A stretch of DNA of 36,064 bases from Rhodoferax sp. (GCA_025351745.1 JANXVI010000076.1:1-36064), one strand, 5' to 3'. Positions 24,702-33,001 are shown, counted from the stretch's first letter. Notes: generated from the letters alone by a model not told the origin. A program made the numbers and translations.

Positions 24702-25583
24702 ATGTCTTTCGTTACCGAATCCCTCTTTGTGTTGCGAAGCCGGCTGCATCTCGTGGCTGGTGTGTTTGCTGCCGTGTTGTTAAGCGCCTGCGCCACGGGC
24801 GTCAAGATTGACAACCAGTACACCTCTGAAAACCAGGACAGCCGCGTTCTATTTCTGGTGTTGCATTACACCGTAGGCAACTTTCAGAGTTCACTCAAGA
24901 CGCTGACACTCCCCTCGAATCGTCCCGTGTCCAGCCACTATCTGGTCCAAGACGATCCGGTCAAAACCTACAAGCTGGTCGATGAAACACAACGCGCGTG
25001 GCATGCGGGCCCTAGCACTTGGCGCGGCCATACCAACCTGAATGCCAGTTCGATTGGAATTGAGATTGTGAACCCCGGCATCATCAAAACGCCAGAAGGC
25101 CCCCGGTTCGCGCCGTTTTCGCAGGCGCAAATGGAAGAGGTGCTTGCCTTGTCCAAAGAGATCGTGGTACGCCACAAAATTCGCCCGGAGCGTATCGTCG
25201 GTCACAGTGACATCCAACCCCAGTCCAAGCAAGACCCGGGCGCCATGTTTCCGTGGAAGCAGTTTGCCGATGCCGGTTTGATTGCATGGCCCGATGCGGA
25301 GTTGGTCGCACAGCGCAAGGCGGTGTATGCGCAAGAACTTCCAAACCTGGAATGGTTCCAGGCCAAGCTAGCTAGCCATGGGTTTGGCGTACCGCGCAGT
25401 GGCGAACTCGACCCCATGACCCGCAACGTCATCTCGGCATTTCAGATGAAGTACCGGCCCTCTCTGTACAGCGGTGAGCCCGACGCGGAGACTGCTGCGC
25501 TGCTGGATGTCGTCAACAACCCGGACGGTATGCGGCTTAACAGCCCGCCCCCGCCCACCAAGCCTTACACGTCGCGCTGGTAG
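24702..25583 (+). CDS. amiD: AmiD-like N-acetylmuramoyl-L-alanine amidase lipoprotein
   Basis: A 293-residue lipoprotein that cuts the bond between the peptidoglycan sugar and L-alanine. The signal ends LLSACA (Cys ~28). The Amidase_2 domain shows VLHYTVGNFQSSL with a zinc His, SSHYLV, RAWHAGPSTWRG with a second His, SSIGIEIVN, and IVGHSDIQPQSKQDPG with the third ligand and catalytic lysine region. A C-terminal peptidoglycan-binding domain follows (VPRSGELDPMTRNVISAFQMKYRP). Order and length match E. coli AmiD. ATG 24702 is preferred over GTG 24693 because AAGGTG lies 6 bases before it. It leads three envelope genes on the plus strand. Role here could be release of muropeptides for uptake, or ordinary wall recycling. 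Confidence 0.92.
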   Translation: MSFVTESLFVLRSRLHLVAGVFAAVLLSACATGVKIDNQYTSENQDSRVLFLVLHYTVGNFQSSLKTLTLPSNRPVSSHYLVQDDPVKTYKLVDETQRAWHAGPSTWRGHTNLNASSIGIEIVNPGIIKTPEGPRFAPFSQAQMEEVLALSKEIVVRHKIRPERIVGHSDIQPQSKQDPGAMFPWKQFADAGLIAWPDAELVAQRKAVYAQELPNLEWFQAKLASHGFGVPRSGELDPMTRNVISAFQMKYRPSLYSGEPDAETAALLDVVNNPDGMRLNSPPPPTKPYTSRW

Positions 25584-25595
25584 GAGACGCCCAAC

Positions 25596-26555
25596 ATGAA
25601 AAGACACACTTTGAAAGCGTGGTTTCTACTGAGTGCTTTGGGCTGGCTGTGCCTTGCGCGCGGCGCGCAGGCCCATGCCGGGGGCAACTGGACGGAATGG
25701 ATGGCAACCGAAATGGAAACGCGGGCCAACGTGGCCTATTCGGTCGCCAATAACCAGGAATTGAAACTGGATTTGTACCTGCCATTTGGGCAGACCCAAG
25801 CCACACCCCTGGTGGTGTACTTTCACGGCGGTGGCTGGTTCGCTGGCTCCAAAGAACAGGGCACCTTGCGTCTGTTGCCGTTCATGTCCATGGGCCGGGC
25901 TTCGGCCACCGTGCAATACCGGTTGGGACCATCGTCACCGGCACCGGCCGCGGTGGAAGATGTGCGCTGTGCACTGCGCTGGCTCGCCCAACGGGCCGGC
26001 GAACTCAAAATTGACCCGAACCGCATCGTGCTGGTGGGTGGGTCGGCTGGCGGGCATCTGGCGCTGATGGCCGGCATGTTGCCCAAAGGCAATGTGTACG
26101 ACCGCGCCTGCCCCACCGATGTCGGCGCGCGCTGGGGGAGTGGTGAAGAGCCCGCCATCAAAGTCGCGGCCATCGTGAACTGGTTTGGCATCACCGATGT
26201 CAACGACCTGCTGCAGGGTGACAACGCCAAACATTCCGCCATCGAGTGGTTTGGCAGCCAGCCCAATGCCGAACGCGAGCGCTTGGCGCGGGACATCTCG
26301 CCGCTGAGCCATGTACCGCCAGGCAACCCGCCCACGATCAGCATTCACGGTGACGCAGACCCTGTAGTGCCTTTTAGCCATGCACAGCGATTGCACGCTG
26401 CACTGACCCAGGCAGGCGTAGCCAGTCAGCTGGTGACCATCCCCGGCGGCAAACACGGAAGTTTTGTCCGTGCGGCCACTCTGAAAGCCCCTCTGGCAGT
26501 GCGCGAGTTTCTGGCGGCGCAAGGTTTAGTGACATTAACCCCGCGGGATTATTGA
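25596..26555 (+). CDS. Exported alpha/beta hydrolase (BD-FAE-like esterase)
   Basis: A 319-residue exported esterase with signal peptide MKRHTLKAWFLLSALGWLCLARGAQA. The fold is clear: oxyanion motif YFHGGGWFAGS, nucleophile elbow VGGSAGGHLAL, acid motif SIHGDADPVVPF and catalytic His in IPGGKHGSF. This resembles the BD-FAE/carbohydrate esterase group (PF20434) that removes acetyl or feruloyl groups from glycans. TAGGAG lies 9 bases before ATG 25596, and the gap from the amidase gene is 12 bases, so they are one unit. With the CE2-like lipoprotein it gives the island two deacylases outside the cytoplasm. Substrate not determined. Confidence 0.9.
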   Translation: MKRHTLKAWFLLSALGWLCLARGAQAHAGGNWTEWMATEMETRANVAYSVANNQELKLDLYLPFGQTQATPLVVYFHGGGWFAGSKEQGTLRLLPFMSMGRASATVQYRLGPSSPAPAAVEDVRCALRWLAQRAGELKIDPNRIVLVGGSAGGHLALMAGMLPKGNVYDRACPTDVGARWGSGEEPAIKVAAIVNWFGITDVNDLLQGDNAKHSAIEWFGSQPNAERERLARDISPLSHVPPGNPPTISIHGDADPVVPFSHAQRLHAALTQAGVASQLVTIPGGKHGSFVRAATLKAPLAVREFLAAQGLVTLTPRDY

Positions 26556-26600
26556 GCGTGTTGCGATGAAATTGGCGCTGGGTTAGAGATTGGAGTTGGC

Positions 26601-27605
26601 ATGGTTAAAAGCATCCTCGGAATAGTGATGGTGGCGCTGCTGGGTGGCTGTGCCAATCTGCACAGCCCACAAGCTGAGGCTTCCCGCGTGGGCGCACCTC
26701 TATCGGAACGCGACACAGCGCTGGCTGCGCGCATCGGCATGCCTGTGGCGCAACTCGGGGCCATTCTTTCCAAACCCATTTACCAAATGACCCCGGTGGA
26801 AGCCGGCCGGTATATTGCCTACATGCAGCTGGCGGAGCCTGATTTGCGGGCACGCATCGCTGCTATTGGGCGCAAGAACATCGGACAGCCTTACATTCTC
26901 AATTTACTGGGCGAATACCCCTTTGAACTGCACGACAGCTTGCCGCTATTCAGCCTCACCCACAGTGACTGCGTGGTTTTTGTCGAGCACACCTATGCAA
27001 TGGCACTGAGCCGCTCCTGGGAAGAGTTCTTTTGGATGCTGCAGCGTATCCGCTACAAAGACGGTGTGATTGGTGTGGCCAGCCGTAACCACTACACCGA
27101 GCAAGACTGGAACATCAACAACCAATGGCTTGTGACTGACATCAGCCAGCAACTCACCCAAGCCGCCGGACCGCGCTACGCCCTCAGGGTAGATCGCAGC
27201 AACTTCCTGAAGAAGCGCCACCATACGGTCGCAGACTTCCCCGTGCAAGTGAGCACCGAGCACTTTGTTGCCAAAGGTGATATTGCGGGTGTCCTGGCTC
27301 AGCTGCGGGATGGTGATTTTGTGAATGTCATCTCTACCAAAAACGGCGACTATTGGGCGTCGCACGTGGGACTGGTAGTGGTCGATGCCAACGGGCGGCG
27401 CAACTTTTTGAATTCGGCCGAGCCCAAGGTGCGCGAGGAGAGTTTTGACGATTTTGTAGCCCGCACCGCCGAGCGCGAACAACGCAATGCCAACGCCGGG
27501 ATTCAAGGGCAACAGTTGGCGGGCTTCAAGTTTTTGCGCCTCAATGAACCCATTGATGTACCACCCGCCGTTGCGCAGCCCCGACCCCAAGCACTGCTGA
27601 AATAG
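26601..27605 (+). CDS. DUF1460 amidase-like lipoprotein (NlpC/P60-related)
   Basis: A 334-residue lipoprotein (signal ending LLGGCA, Cys ~17). The body matches DUF1460 (PF07313): PYILNLLGEYPFELHDSLPLFSLTHSDCVVFVEHTYAMAL carries the catalytic-type Cys of the family, and WASHVGLVV supplies the histidine expected of an NlpC/P60-like papain fold. Family members include N-acetylmuramoyl-L-alanine amidases. GGAG lies 6 bases before ATG. It follows the esterase gene after 45 bases. It is the second peptidoglycan amidase-type gene here, beside AmiD, which makes muropeptides a serious candidate for the island's substrate. Confidence 0.83.
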   Translation: MVKSILGIVMVALLGGCANLHSPQAEASRVGAPLSERDTALAARIGMPVAQLGAILSKPIYQMTPVEAGRYIAYMQLAEPDLRARIAAIGRKNIGQPYILNLLGEYPFELHDSLPLFSLTHSDCVVFVEHTYAMALSRSWEEFFWMLQRIRYKDGVIGVASRNHYTEQDWNINNQWLVTDISQQLTQAAGPRYALRVDRSNFLKKRHHTVADFPVQVSTEHFVAKGDIAGVLAQLRDGDFVNVISTKNGDYWASHVGLVVVDANGRRNFLNSAEPKVREESFDDFVARTAEREQRNANAGIQGQQLAGFKFLRLNEPIDVPPAVAQPRPQALLK

Positions 27606-27612
27606 GCGCGCA

Positions 27613-28650
27613 TCAAAAGAGCCGCACCACGAAGTTAAGCGCCTCGGACTCCAGCGTCGGGGTGAAGGTGAGTTGGGTCCAGTCCAGTGTTTTCCATTTG
27701 TCCAGCGCCGCGAATTTGATTTCGTTGCCGTCCGGGATGCTCCAGATCGAGGTGTTGGGCCCCGCAGCGTCGACAAAGGCTGCGAGCTGTTCTTTGGTGA
27801 TCACGTTGCGATCGGTCGATACGATGTGCCAGATCGGCTTCTTGGCACCCAGGTCGCGGTACTCCTTGTTGCCGGCATCTACCCACTTGCGTGGGTAGAG
27901 CAAATAGTCGCTGGCGGTGTTGCCTTTGGCCCACTCCTCCAGGTAGGTTTGTGGCATGTGAAAGTCAACGTGTTTGTCAATCAAGTCGACCCGCATAGCA
28001 TGGTCCTTGGGGTTGCCCCAAGTGGTTGCGCCCATCATGTAGGTGGGGCTGGCCAGCCCTGCAAGCTGCGCAGCAGTGCGGGCATCGCGAAAGGCGATCA
28101 TCAGGTCTTCAAGCGGTTGCGCTTTGCCATCGAACTCCACCTCAATGTCCAGCACGTGGCCCACATACCCATACTTGGCCGACTGCGTTAGGCCTTCGGC
28201 CTGCTTGGCGTGGTACTGCGCATCCGTCAGGCCGGTGCCCCCATCGTTGGGGTAGTTGTAAGACCATGTCCACGGCTCGATGCCGCGCGCCTTGTAGAGC
28301 GCAGCCACATTGGCATCACACACGTCGGCGTACAGGTCGCAGCTTTTGCGGCCGTTCGATACCTTTATGTAGATGCGCTTCACACCCATGGTCTTGAGCT
28401 CGTCGGCGATCTGGGTGTGTGTCTTGCCCGTACGACTGGCATACCAAAGCCATACGCCCAGCTTGTTCTCGGTCACGGTGATGGGTTTGCCCGTAGCAGG
28501 CGGGTTTGCCACGACTGGGGGTGAGACCACGACGGGCGTTCCACCGCCACCGCCACCGCCACCGCCACAAGCAGACAAAGCCAGAAAAAGCACCAGTACC
28601 AGGAAGCGAGAGAAAACGAGATACATAGGATGGGATTTTTTCCAGTTCAT
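27613..28650 (-). CDS. Lipoprotein of unknown function, possible TIM-barrel glycosidase
   Basis: A 345-residue lipoprotein: signal MNWKKSHPMYLVFSRFLVLV..LALSAC, then a run of nine glycines and a proline/valine linker, then a globular part. The core alternates strands and helices in a way that suggests a TIM barrel: NKLGVWLWYASRTG, VKRIYIKVSNGRK, IEPWTWSYNYPN, GHVLDIEVEF, TYMMGATTWG, VDFHMPQTYLEEW, PIWHIVSTDRN. The acidic DIEVEF and the PQTYLEEW end-of-strand are where catalytic residues would sit in such a fold. I do not recognise a named family with confidence. The start overlaps the phosphodiester glycosidase stop (TAATG), so the two are coupled and probably act on the same molecule. It converges with the DUF1460 gene. 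Confidence 0.8.
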   Translation of the reverse strand: MNWKKSHPMYLVFSRFLVLVLFLALSACGGGGGGGGGTPVVVSPPVVANPPATGKPITVTENKLGVWLWYASRTGKTHTQIADELKTMGVKRIYIKVSNGRKSCDLYADVCDANVAALYKARGIEPWTWSYNYPNDGGTGLTDAQYHAKQAEGLTQSAKYGYVGHVLDIEVEFDGKAQPLEDLMIAFRDARTAAQLAGLASPTYMMGATTWGNPKDHAMRVDLIDKHVDFHMPQTYLEEWAKGNTASDYLLYPRKWVDAGNKEYRDLGAKKPIWHIVSTDRNVITKEQLAAFVDAAGPNTSIWSIPDGNEIKFAALDKWKTLDWTQLTFTPTLESEALNFVVRLF

Positions 28651-29654
28651 TACTTGTTTTGAAACACCAGTGCCGTGGGCACTGCACGCTCGGCGCCATC
28701 GCTCGGTGCGTTAGCCACCACACCATTGACCACCATGACGCTGGAGCCACCGCCATCCAGGTTGATGGCATCTACAGCGCCCAGTTTGGTCAGCATGTCG
28801 CGCAGCGCGTCCAGGCTTACGCCGGTGCTCAGGACGCTGCGCCCATCCACCACCAGATACACCACGCTACCATCTGAAAGGCGTGCCACGGCGGTGCGCG
28901 GGTTTGGCGTTGAGGGGCCGATGCCACTTGCACTATCGATAAGCTCTACCGCTTCGGTGGCTGCTGTTGCCCCTGCTTTGAGCAACATCGGGCCACCACC
29001 AATTGCCTTAATAGGAGCCCACGCCATGCCCCCCGACTGGAACGTCGCATCTGGCTGGGCCAAGGGAGCTTGGGCCGTATTGACAGGGCTAGGCAGAGGG
29101 TATTGGTACAGCACGTTGCTAGCACCAACCGGATAGCTCCAGACCGTTTGGCTCGTTCCGTCCGCCAAGGCGCCAAAGGCAGCGCGAGTGGGGAAGTAGT
29201 TTTGACCATTGCGGTTCAATTGCTTTGCCCCTGCGCTTAGCAGCGTGCCGCCCGAGACCGCCAGGCTATAGCTTTGCTTGGACGCGCCGGTATCGAAGTA
29301 ACCTGCGTTGATGACGACCCATGGCTTTTTGGACGCATTGGCCGCAAATTGGCTGGGCGTTTGCCCCCCTGCTTTGTAGGCAACATCCCATTCAATGCCG
29401 GCGTTTTTGCTGGCATCAAGTTTGGCATACACCGCCCGCAGGCCGCCTCCACTACCCCTGAAAACTTCTATGCCAACAGGCAACCCGGCGTTCAGGTCTG
29501 ACGGCTTGCTCCAGGCGAAAGCGTCGACACCCAGCGGTAGCGGCGGCACAGGCACTGCGGGTGTACCTGGGGCACTGGCGCTGCCGCCGCCACAAGCAGC
29601 CAACACCATGGCAAATAACAGCGCCTGCGCGCGGCCAAAATCCAAACCAAGCAT
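28650..29654 (-). CDS. Phosphodiester glycosidase family lipoprotein (NAGPA domain)
   Basis: A 334-residue lipoprotein, signal MLGLDFGRAQALLFAMVLAAC. The NAGPA domain (PF09992) is clear: PWVVINAGYFDTGAS, IGGGPMLLKAG, NPRTAVARLSDGSVVYLVVDGR, and DAINLDGGGSSVMVVNG. The mammalian namesake removes GlcNAc from GlcNAc-phospho-mannose; bacterial relatives are thought to act on phosphodiester-linked sugars such as wall or capsule polymers. Start ATG 29654 is preferred over 29699 because AGGGGTG sits six bases before it and it leaves a proper lipoprotein signal. One operator copy lies upstream at 29694-29714. It is divergent from receptor 2. Activity on a sugar-phosphate-sugar link in the island's substrate is inferred. 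Confidence 0.92.
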   Translation of the reverse strand: MLGLDFGRAQALLFAMVLAACGGGSASAPGTPAVPVPPLPLGVDAFAWSKPSDLNAGLPVGIEVFRGSGGGLRAVYAKLDASKNAGIEWDVAYKAGGQTPSQFAANASKKPWVVINAGYFDTGASKQSYSLAVSGGTLLSAGAKQLNRNGQNYFPTRAAFGALADGTSQTVWSYPVGASNVLYQYPLPSPVNTAQAPLAQPDATFQSGGMAWAPIKAIGGGPMLLKAGATAATEAVELIDSASGIGPSTPNPRTAVARLSDGSVVYLVVDGRSVLSTGVSLDALRDMLTKLGAVDAINLDGGGSSVMVVNGVVANAPSDGAERAVPTALVFQNK

Positions 29655-29693
29655 TGCATCACCCCTAAAAGTTGCCGCAATTGTCCAAAAAGA

Positions 29694-29714
29694 TACCATT
29701 GTCAGACCAATGGC
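29694..29714 (+). promoter_or_regulatory. candidate operator copy 3 (phosphodiester glycosidase unit)
   Basis: TACCATT-GTCA-GACCAATGGC: ACCA half-sites 11 bases apart. It lies 40 bases upstream of the phosphodiester glycosidase ATG, in the divergent region shared with receptor 2. Confidence 0.58.
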
Positions 29715-29807
29715 ATTTGCGTGATTAGATATTCCAAAAAGTTATGGGGCTTTACAAAAGTGCGATAGAAAAATTGCAACAAGCAGTAGTTTTTCTCATT
29801 GCAAAGA

Positions 29808-29828
29808 GACCAAATCTATACCAATATG
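29808..29828 (+). promoter_or_regulatory. candidate operator copy 4 (receptor 2)
   Basis: GACCAAA-TCTA-TACCAATATG: ACCA half-sites again 11 bases apart. It lies between a TTGCAA (29799-29804) and CAATAT (29822-29827) that could be the -35 and -10 boxes of receptor 2, a position typical for repression. The rest of the 236-base divergent gap is A/T-rich with no gene. Confidence 0.55.
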
Positions 29829-29890
29829 CCACGGTTCCATAGTTGCAACCACCATCACTCAGCGCAAATTTTCAACCGAGGACAAAAAGT

Positions 29891-32749
29891 ATGAACTTCA
29901 AAAGAACCGCCGTGTCCATTGCGCTGCTGACACTGGCCACGCAAGGCTTTGCACAAACTGCAACAACTGACGCCAGATCCTTGGACACTGTCACCGTGAC
30001 GGGTATTCGCGCTTCTGTGCAGCGGACGATTGATACAAAACGTGACGCCACAATGAACATCGATGCGGTGAGTGCAGAAGATGTTGGCAAAATGCCGGAC
30101 AAAAATTTGGCAGATTCATTGCAACGCCTGACTGGCGTTGCAACACGTACAGACTATGACGAAGCAGAAAAAATCTCTTTGCGTGGCGTCAACCCCAACT
30201 TGGCAATCGTGCTTTACAACGGCCACACTGTCAGCGGTGGCGACTGGTATCTGACGGACCAATCGTCTGCGTCGCGTAGCGCTAGCATGAATCTGGTTCC
30301 ATCCTCCATTTTGAGCCAGGCCCAAATCTACAAATCTTCTCAAGCCAATGTGGTGGACGGCGGCCTGTCCGGCACGGTCAACGTATTGCTGCGCAAGGGC
30401 CTCGACCAAAAAGAAAGATTCAGTGGTGCCATCAAACTGGGTGCCGCCTATGCCGAACTGCCCAATAAAGTGTCGCCCGACCTGAGTGCCTCCTTTGGCA
30501 TGAAGAACGAAGAAAACACCTTTGGGGTTATCGCGTCCCTGTTTGCAGAAAAGCGCTTTATGCGTCGTGATGCTTACACCGCAGGGGCCGGCTACGATTT
30601 TCTCGACACATCAGCCATGAATGGATTGACCGCTGCGCAAAAAACCGAGCTCAATGGTGTTCGTTACGCCAGCGGTTTCGGCGTTGAGCTGGCAGAGGGC
30701 GTTCGTGATCGCAAAGGCGGAACCTTGAGCGCTGAAGCCAAGGTCAATAGCGATCTGACCATTGGTATGACGGCCTTCTATTCCAAAATGGGAGCCACCA
30801 ACTACGGACGCGCTGAAAGCCAAAGCGACCTGGTTGGCATGATGGGCGGGCAACTGAAAAGCACCACCGGTGCTACGGTCTACCCCACCATTTCCAACTA
30901 CACCATCATCCCCGCCACCACGGTGTATGGAGTGCCCTACAAACTTCTTACCGCCGCCACGATTCAATACCCAGTCGGGGTGCTCGCACCGGTAGGAAGT
31001 GGCGGCGGCAACCTCAGAGATGGCGCCTATGCTTCCAGTGGATTCTTAGATTTTGATGCCAAGTACCAAGTCAACAAGGACTTGACCGTCAAGGCACTCT
31101 TCAGCACAACGCGGGGTGAGGGCGTGACGGATGACCAGCCGGGCTACACCTATACCGTCAATGGCAATGGATTTGCCTTCGCAAGCAACGGCCTGTCGAC
31201 CCCAAGCTTTGGTTACCTTGGAGTTGCCAATCAAGGGCAATTGGCAGTTCCGGGCGCTGGTGGAACCTACACCGCCAACCCCAGCTACAGTGGATTCTCC
31301 ACATCGCACGACCGTCAGGTAACCGTAGACCGTGAACACAGCCTTGCACTAGACGCTGAGTACATGCAGTCCAGCAACATCTTCACCTCTGTCCAATTTG
31401 GTGCTCGCTTTGCCGACCACAAGCGCACGTACAACCGTCAGATTTTGGGGGCCATTGCTGCAACGTCATTGAGCACAAACCCCGAGTCCTGGAATGGCTG
31501 GCCGTCAGACTTTGGTGCAGGACTGGGCACACCCGCAGGTGGCTACAAGAATGCCTATTGGTACTACACACCTGAGGCCATGCAAATGTTTGCCGCCGGA
31601 GCCTCTGGTGTCACGCAGCGCTTCCTGTCCAGTGAGATTGATGTGCGTGAACGCCAGACTGCGCTTTATGCCATGCAGAATTTTGAAAATGGCGCACTGT
31701 CGGGAAACTTCGGCGTGCGCTGGGTGCGCACCGAAGTTGACCCCAGAGCTGCCGTACCAATTGGCACAGCAATATGCCCTGCCTCCCCGGTGCCGTGCCT
31801 GGCAGTGCCGGCGGCAGAGTACGACGAGTTTGCCAAGCGCTTCTATAACTTTGAAATGGAATCTCGGGCGCAGAACAACCTGTTGCCAAGCGTCAACGTT
31901 CGCTTTGCTGCCCGCAAGGACACCATACTGCGGTTCGGCATGAATCAGACCATCTCGCGCCAAAACTGGGCTATTTTGGGTAACACGTATGGTTCTCCAA
32001 ACAATGGAACGACTGCAGTCCCCAAAAACCCGCCCACCATTACCGGACCTAACCCAGACCTGAAACCCCTGATTGGCACCAACGTCGACTTGTCGATTTC
32101 CTGGTTTGGTGCTCCGCGTCAGGTTGCTACGGTCAACATGTTCCGCTCCACTATTGATGGCTACGTCAAAAATGGTGTCGGTCAAACCACCGCTGTTCTG
32201 TACAACGAGACCAAGAAGGCAGACGACACTTACATCGTTTCCACTGCAGGCGGTATCGGAGCCATCATTAAAGGTATTGAGCTTTCTTACGAACAAGCAC
32301 TTGGTAAGAACTTTGGATTTAACGCCAACTACTCTTACACCGAGTCAGTGTCTGACGACGGCCGCCCCATGACCGGAGCTGCCAAGAACGTTGGGAATGT
32401 GGGCGGATATTTTGAGAATGATTCTTTCGGTGCCCGCCTGGTCTACAACTACACGGGGCCTTACACACAGTTTTATGCGTCTGAAGGCGGTGTCAACAAT
32501 ACCGGCGGTACGTCCGGCAATCTGGCAAGTGTGAACAACACCTTGACCTCTGCCCCGTACATTGCCGCAGCAGTTGGTTCATTGGACTTCAGCGCGAGCT
32601 ACCAGATTGACAAGCACACCAGCCTGTCGTTCTCCGCCAAAAACCTGACCAACCAGCAACGCTATCAATCCCGATTTGCGCCAGAAGAGTTCAGTCGCGT
32701 GAATGCCAGCGGCCGGCAGTACTACCTGAGCGTGAACTACAAGCTGTAA
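29891..32749 (+). CDS. TonB-dependent outer membrane receptor, carbohydrate type (receptor 2)
   Basis: A 952-residue outer membrane receptor of the same large group as receptor 1 but clearly different in the barrel. Signal peptide MNFKRTAVSIALLTLATQGFAQ. The plug has DTVTVTGIRASVQRT, DVGKMPDKNLADSLQRLTG and ISLRGVNPNLAIVLYNGH. The final strand is QYYLSVNYKL. ATG 29891 is preferred over an upstream frame start because it leaves a standard signal peptide and GAGGAC precedes it. It stands alone on the plus strand, divergent from the phosphodiester glycosidase pair, with operator copy 4 in its promoter. Two receptors suggest that two fragment sizes, or two parts of the glycan, are taken up. Confidence 0.94.
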   Translation: MNFKRTAVSIALLTLATQGFAQTATTDARSLDTVTVTGIRASVQRTIDTKRDATMNIDAVSAEDVGKMPDKNLADSLQRLTGVATRTDYDEAEKISLRGVNPNLAIVLYNGHTVSGGDWYLTDQSSASRSASMNLVPSSILSQAQIYKSSQANVVDGGLSGTVNVLLRKGLDQKERFSGAIKLGAAYAELPNKVSPDLSASFGMKNEENTFGVIASLFAEKRFMRRDAYTAGAGYDFLDTSAMNGLTAAQKTELNGVRYASGFGVELAEGVRDRKGGTLSAEAKVNSDLTIGMTAFYSKMGATNYGRAESQSDLVGMMGGQLKSTTGATVYPTISNYTIIPATTVYGVPYKLLTAATIQYPVGVLAPVGSGGGNLRDGAYASSGFLDFDAKYQVNKDLTVKALFSTTRGEGVTDDQPGYTYTVNGNGFAFASNGLSTPSFGYLGVANQGQLAVPGAGGTYTANPSYSGFSTSHDRQVTVDREHSLALDAEYMQSSNIFTSVQFGARFADHKRTYNRQILGAIAATSLSTNPESWNGWPSDFGAGLGTPAGGYKNAYWYYTPEAMQMFAAGASGVTQRFLSSEIDVRERQTALYAMQNFENGALSGNFGVRWVRTEVDPRAAVPIGTAICPASPVPCLAVPAAEYDEFAKRFYNFEMESRAQNNLLPSVNVRFAARKDTILRFGMNQTISRQNWAILGNTYGSPNNGTTAVPKNPPTITGPNPDLKPLIGTNVDLSISWFGAPRQVATVNMFRSTIDGYVKNGVGQTTAVLYNETKKADDTYIVSTAGGIGAIIKGIELSYEQALGKNFGFNANYSYTESVSDDGRPMTGAAKNVGNVGGYFENDSFGARLVYNYTGPYTQFYASEGGVNNTGGTSGNLASVNNTLTSAPYIAAAVGSLDFSASYQIDKHTSLSFSAKNLTNQQRYQSRFAPEEFSRVNASGRQYYLSVNYKL

Positions 32750-32853
32750 AGAGCCTAGGTCGCGCGCTTGAGCTACCCGGCCGTGCGCGTGATGAGATAC
32801 TTCCAAGAGTGACGGATTCGGTACGCCGCAGCTTAAAACTTCAACGGCCAACC

Positions 32854-33001
32854 CCGCACGGCTATGCCAAGCTAGCGTTCGGAGTGAAATGGGCCTGTAG
32901 CCCTCGAAAATAATGGGTAATCAGCTATGAAAATTTAGCAACGCAGCAACAGGGCTGGCGCTGGATCTGGCGCTGCCCGACCTAACACTGGCTCTGACGT
33001 C
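32854..33001 (+). repeat. dispersed repeat, copy 2
   Basis: Partner of 24153-24393 in the same orientation. It opens with CCGCACGGCTATGCCAAGCT, contains a GCTAT palindrome (32924-32939) and closes with GGCGCTGGATCTGG..GCTCTGAC just before the end of the cyclic-nucleotide-binding gene. It lacks about 100 central bases of copy 1. It sits at the right border of the island. Bases 32750-32853 hold nothing I recognise. Confidence 0.8.

Noticed and set aside
28539-28567. CRISPR-like array from the regular CCACCG repeats
   Set aside because: Units are 6 bases without spacers and code for a glycine linker.
32750-32853. Intrinsic terminator after receptor 2
   Set aside because: A weak CGCGCGC / GTGCGCG pairing exists, but the loop is long and no T-run follows.
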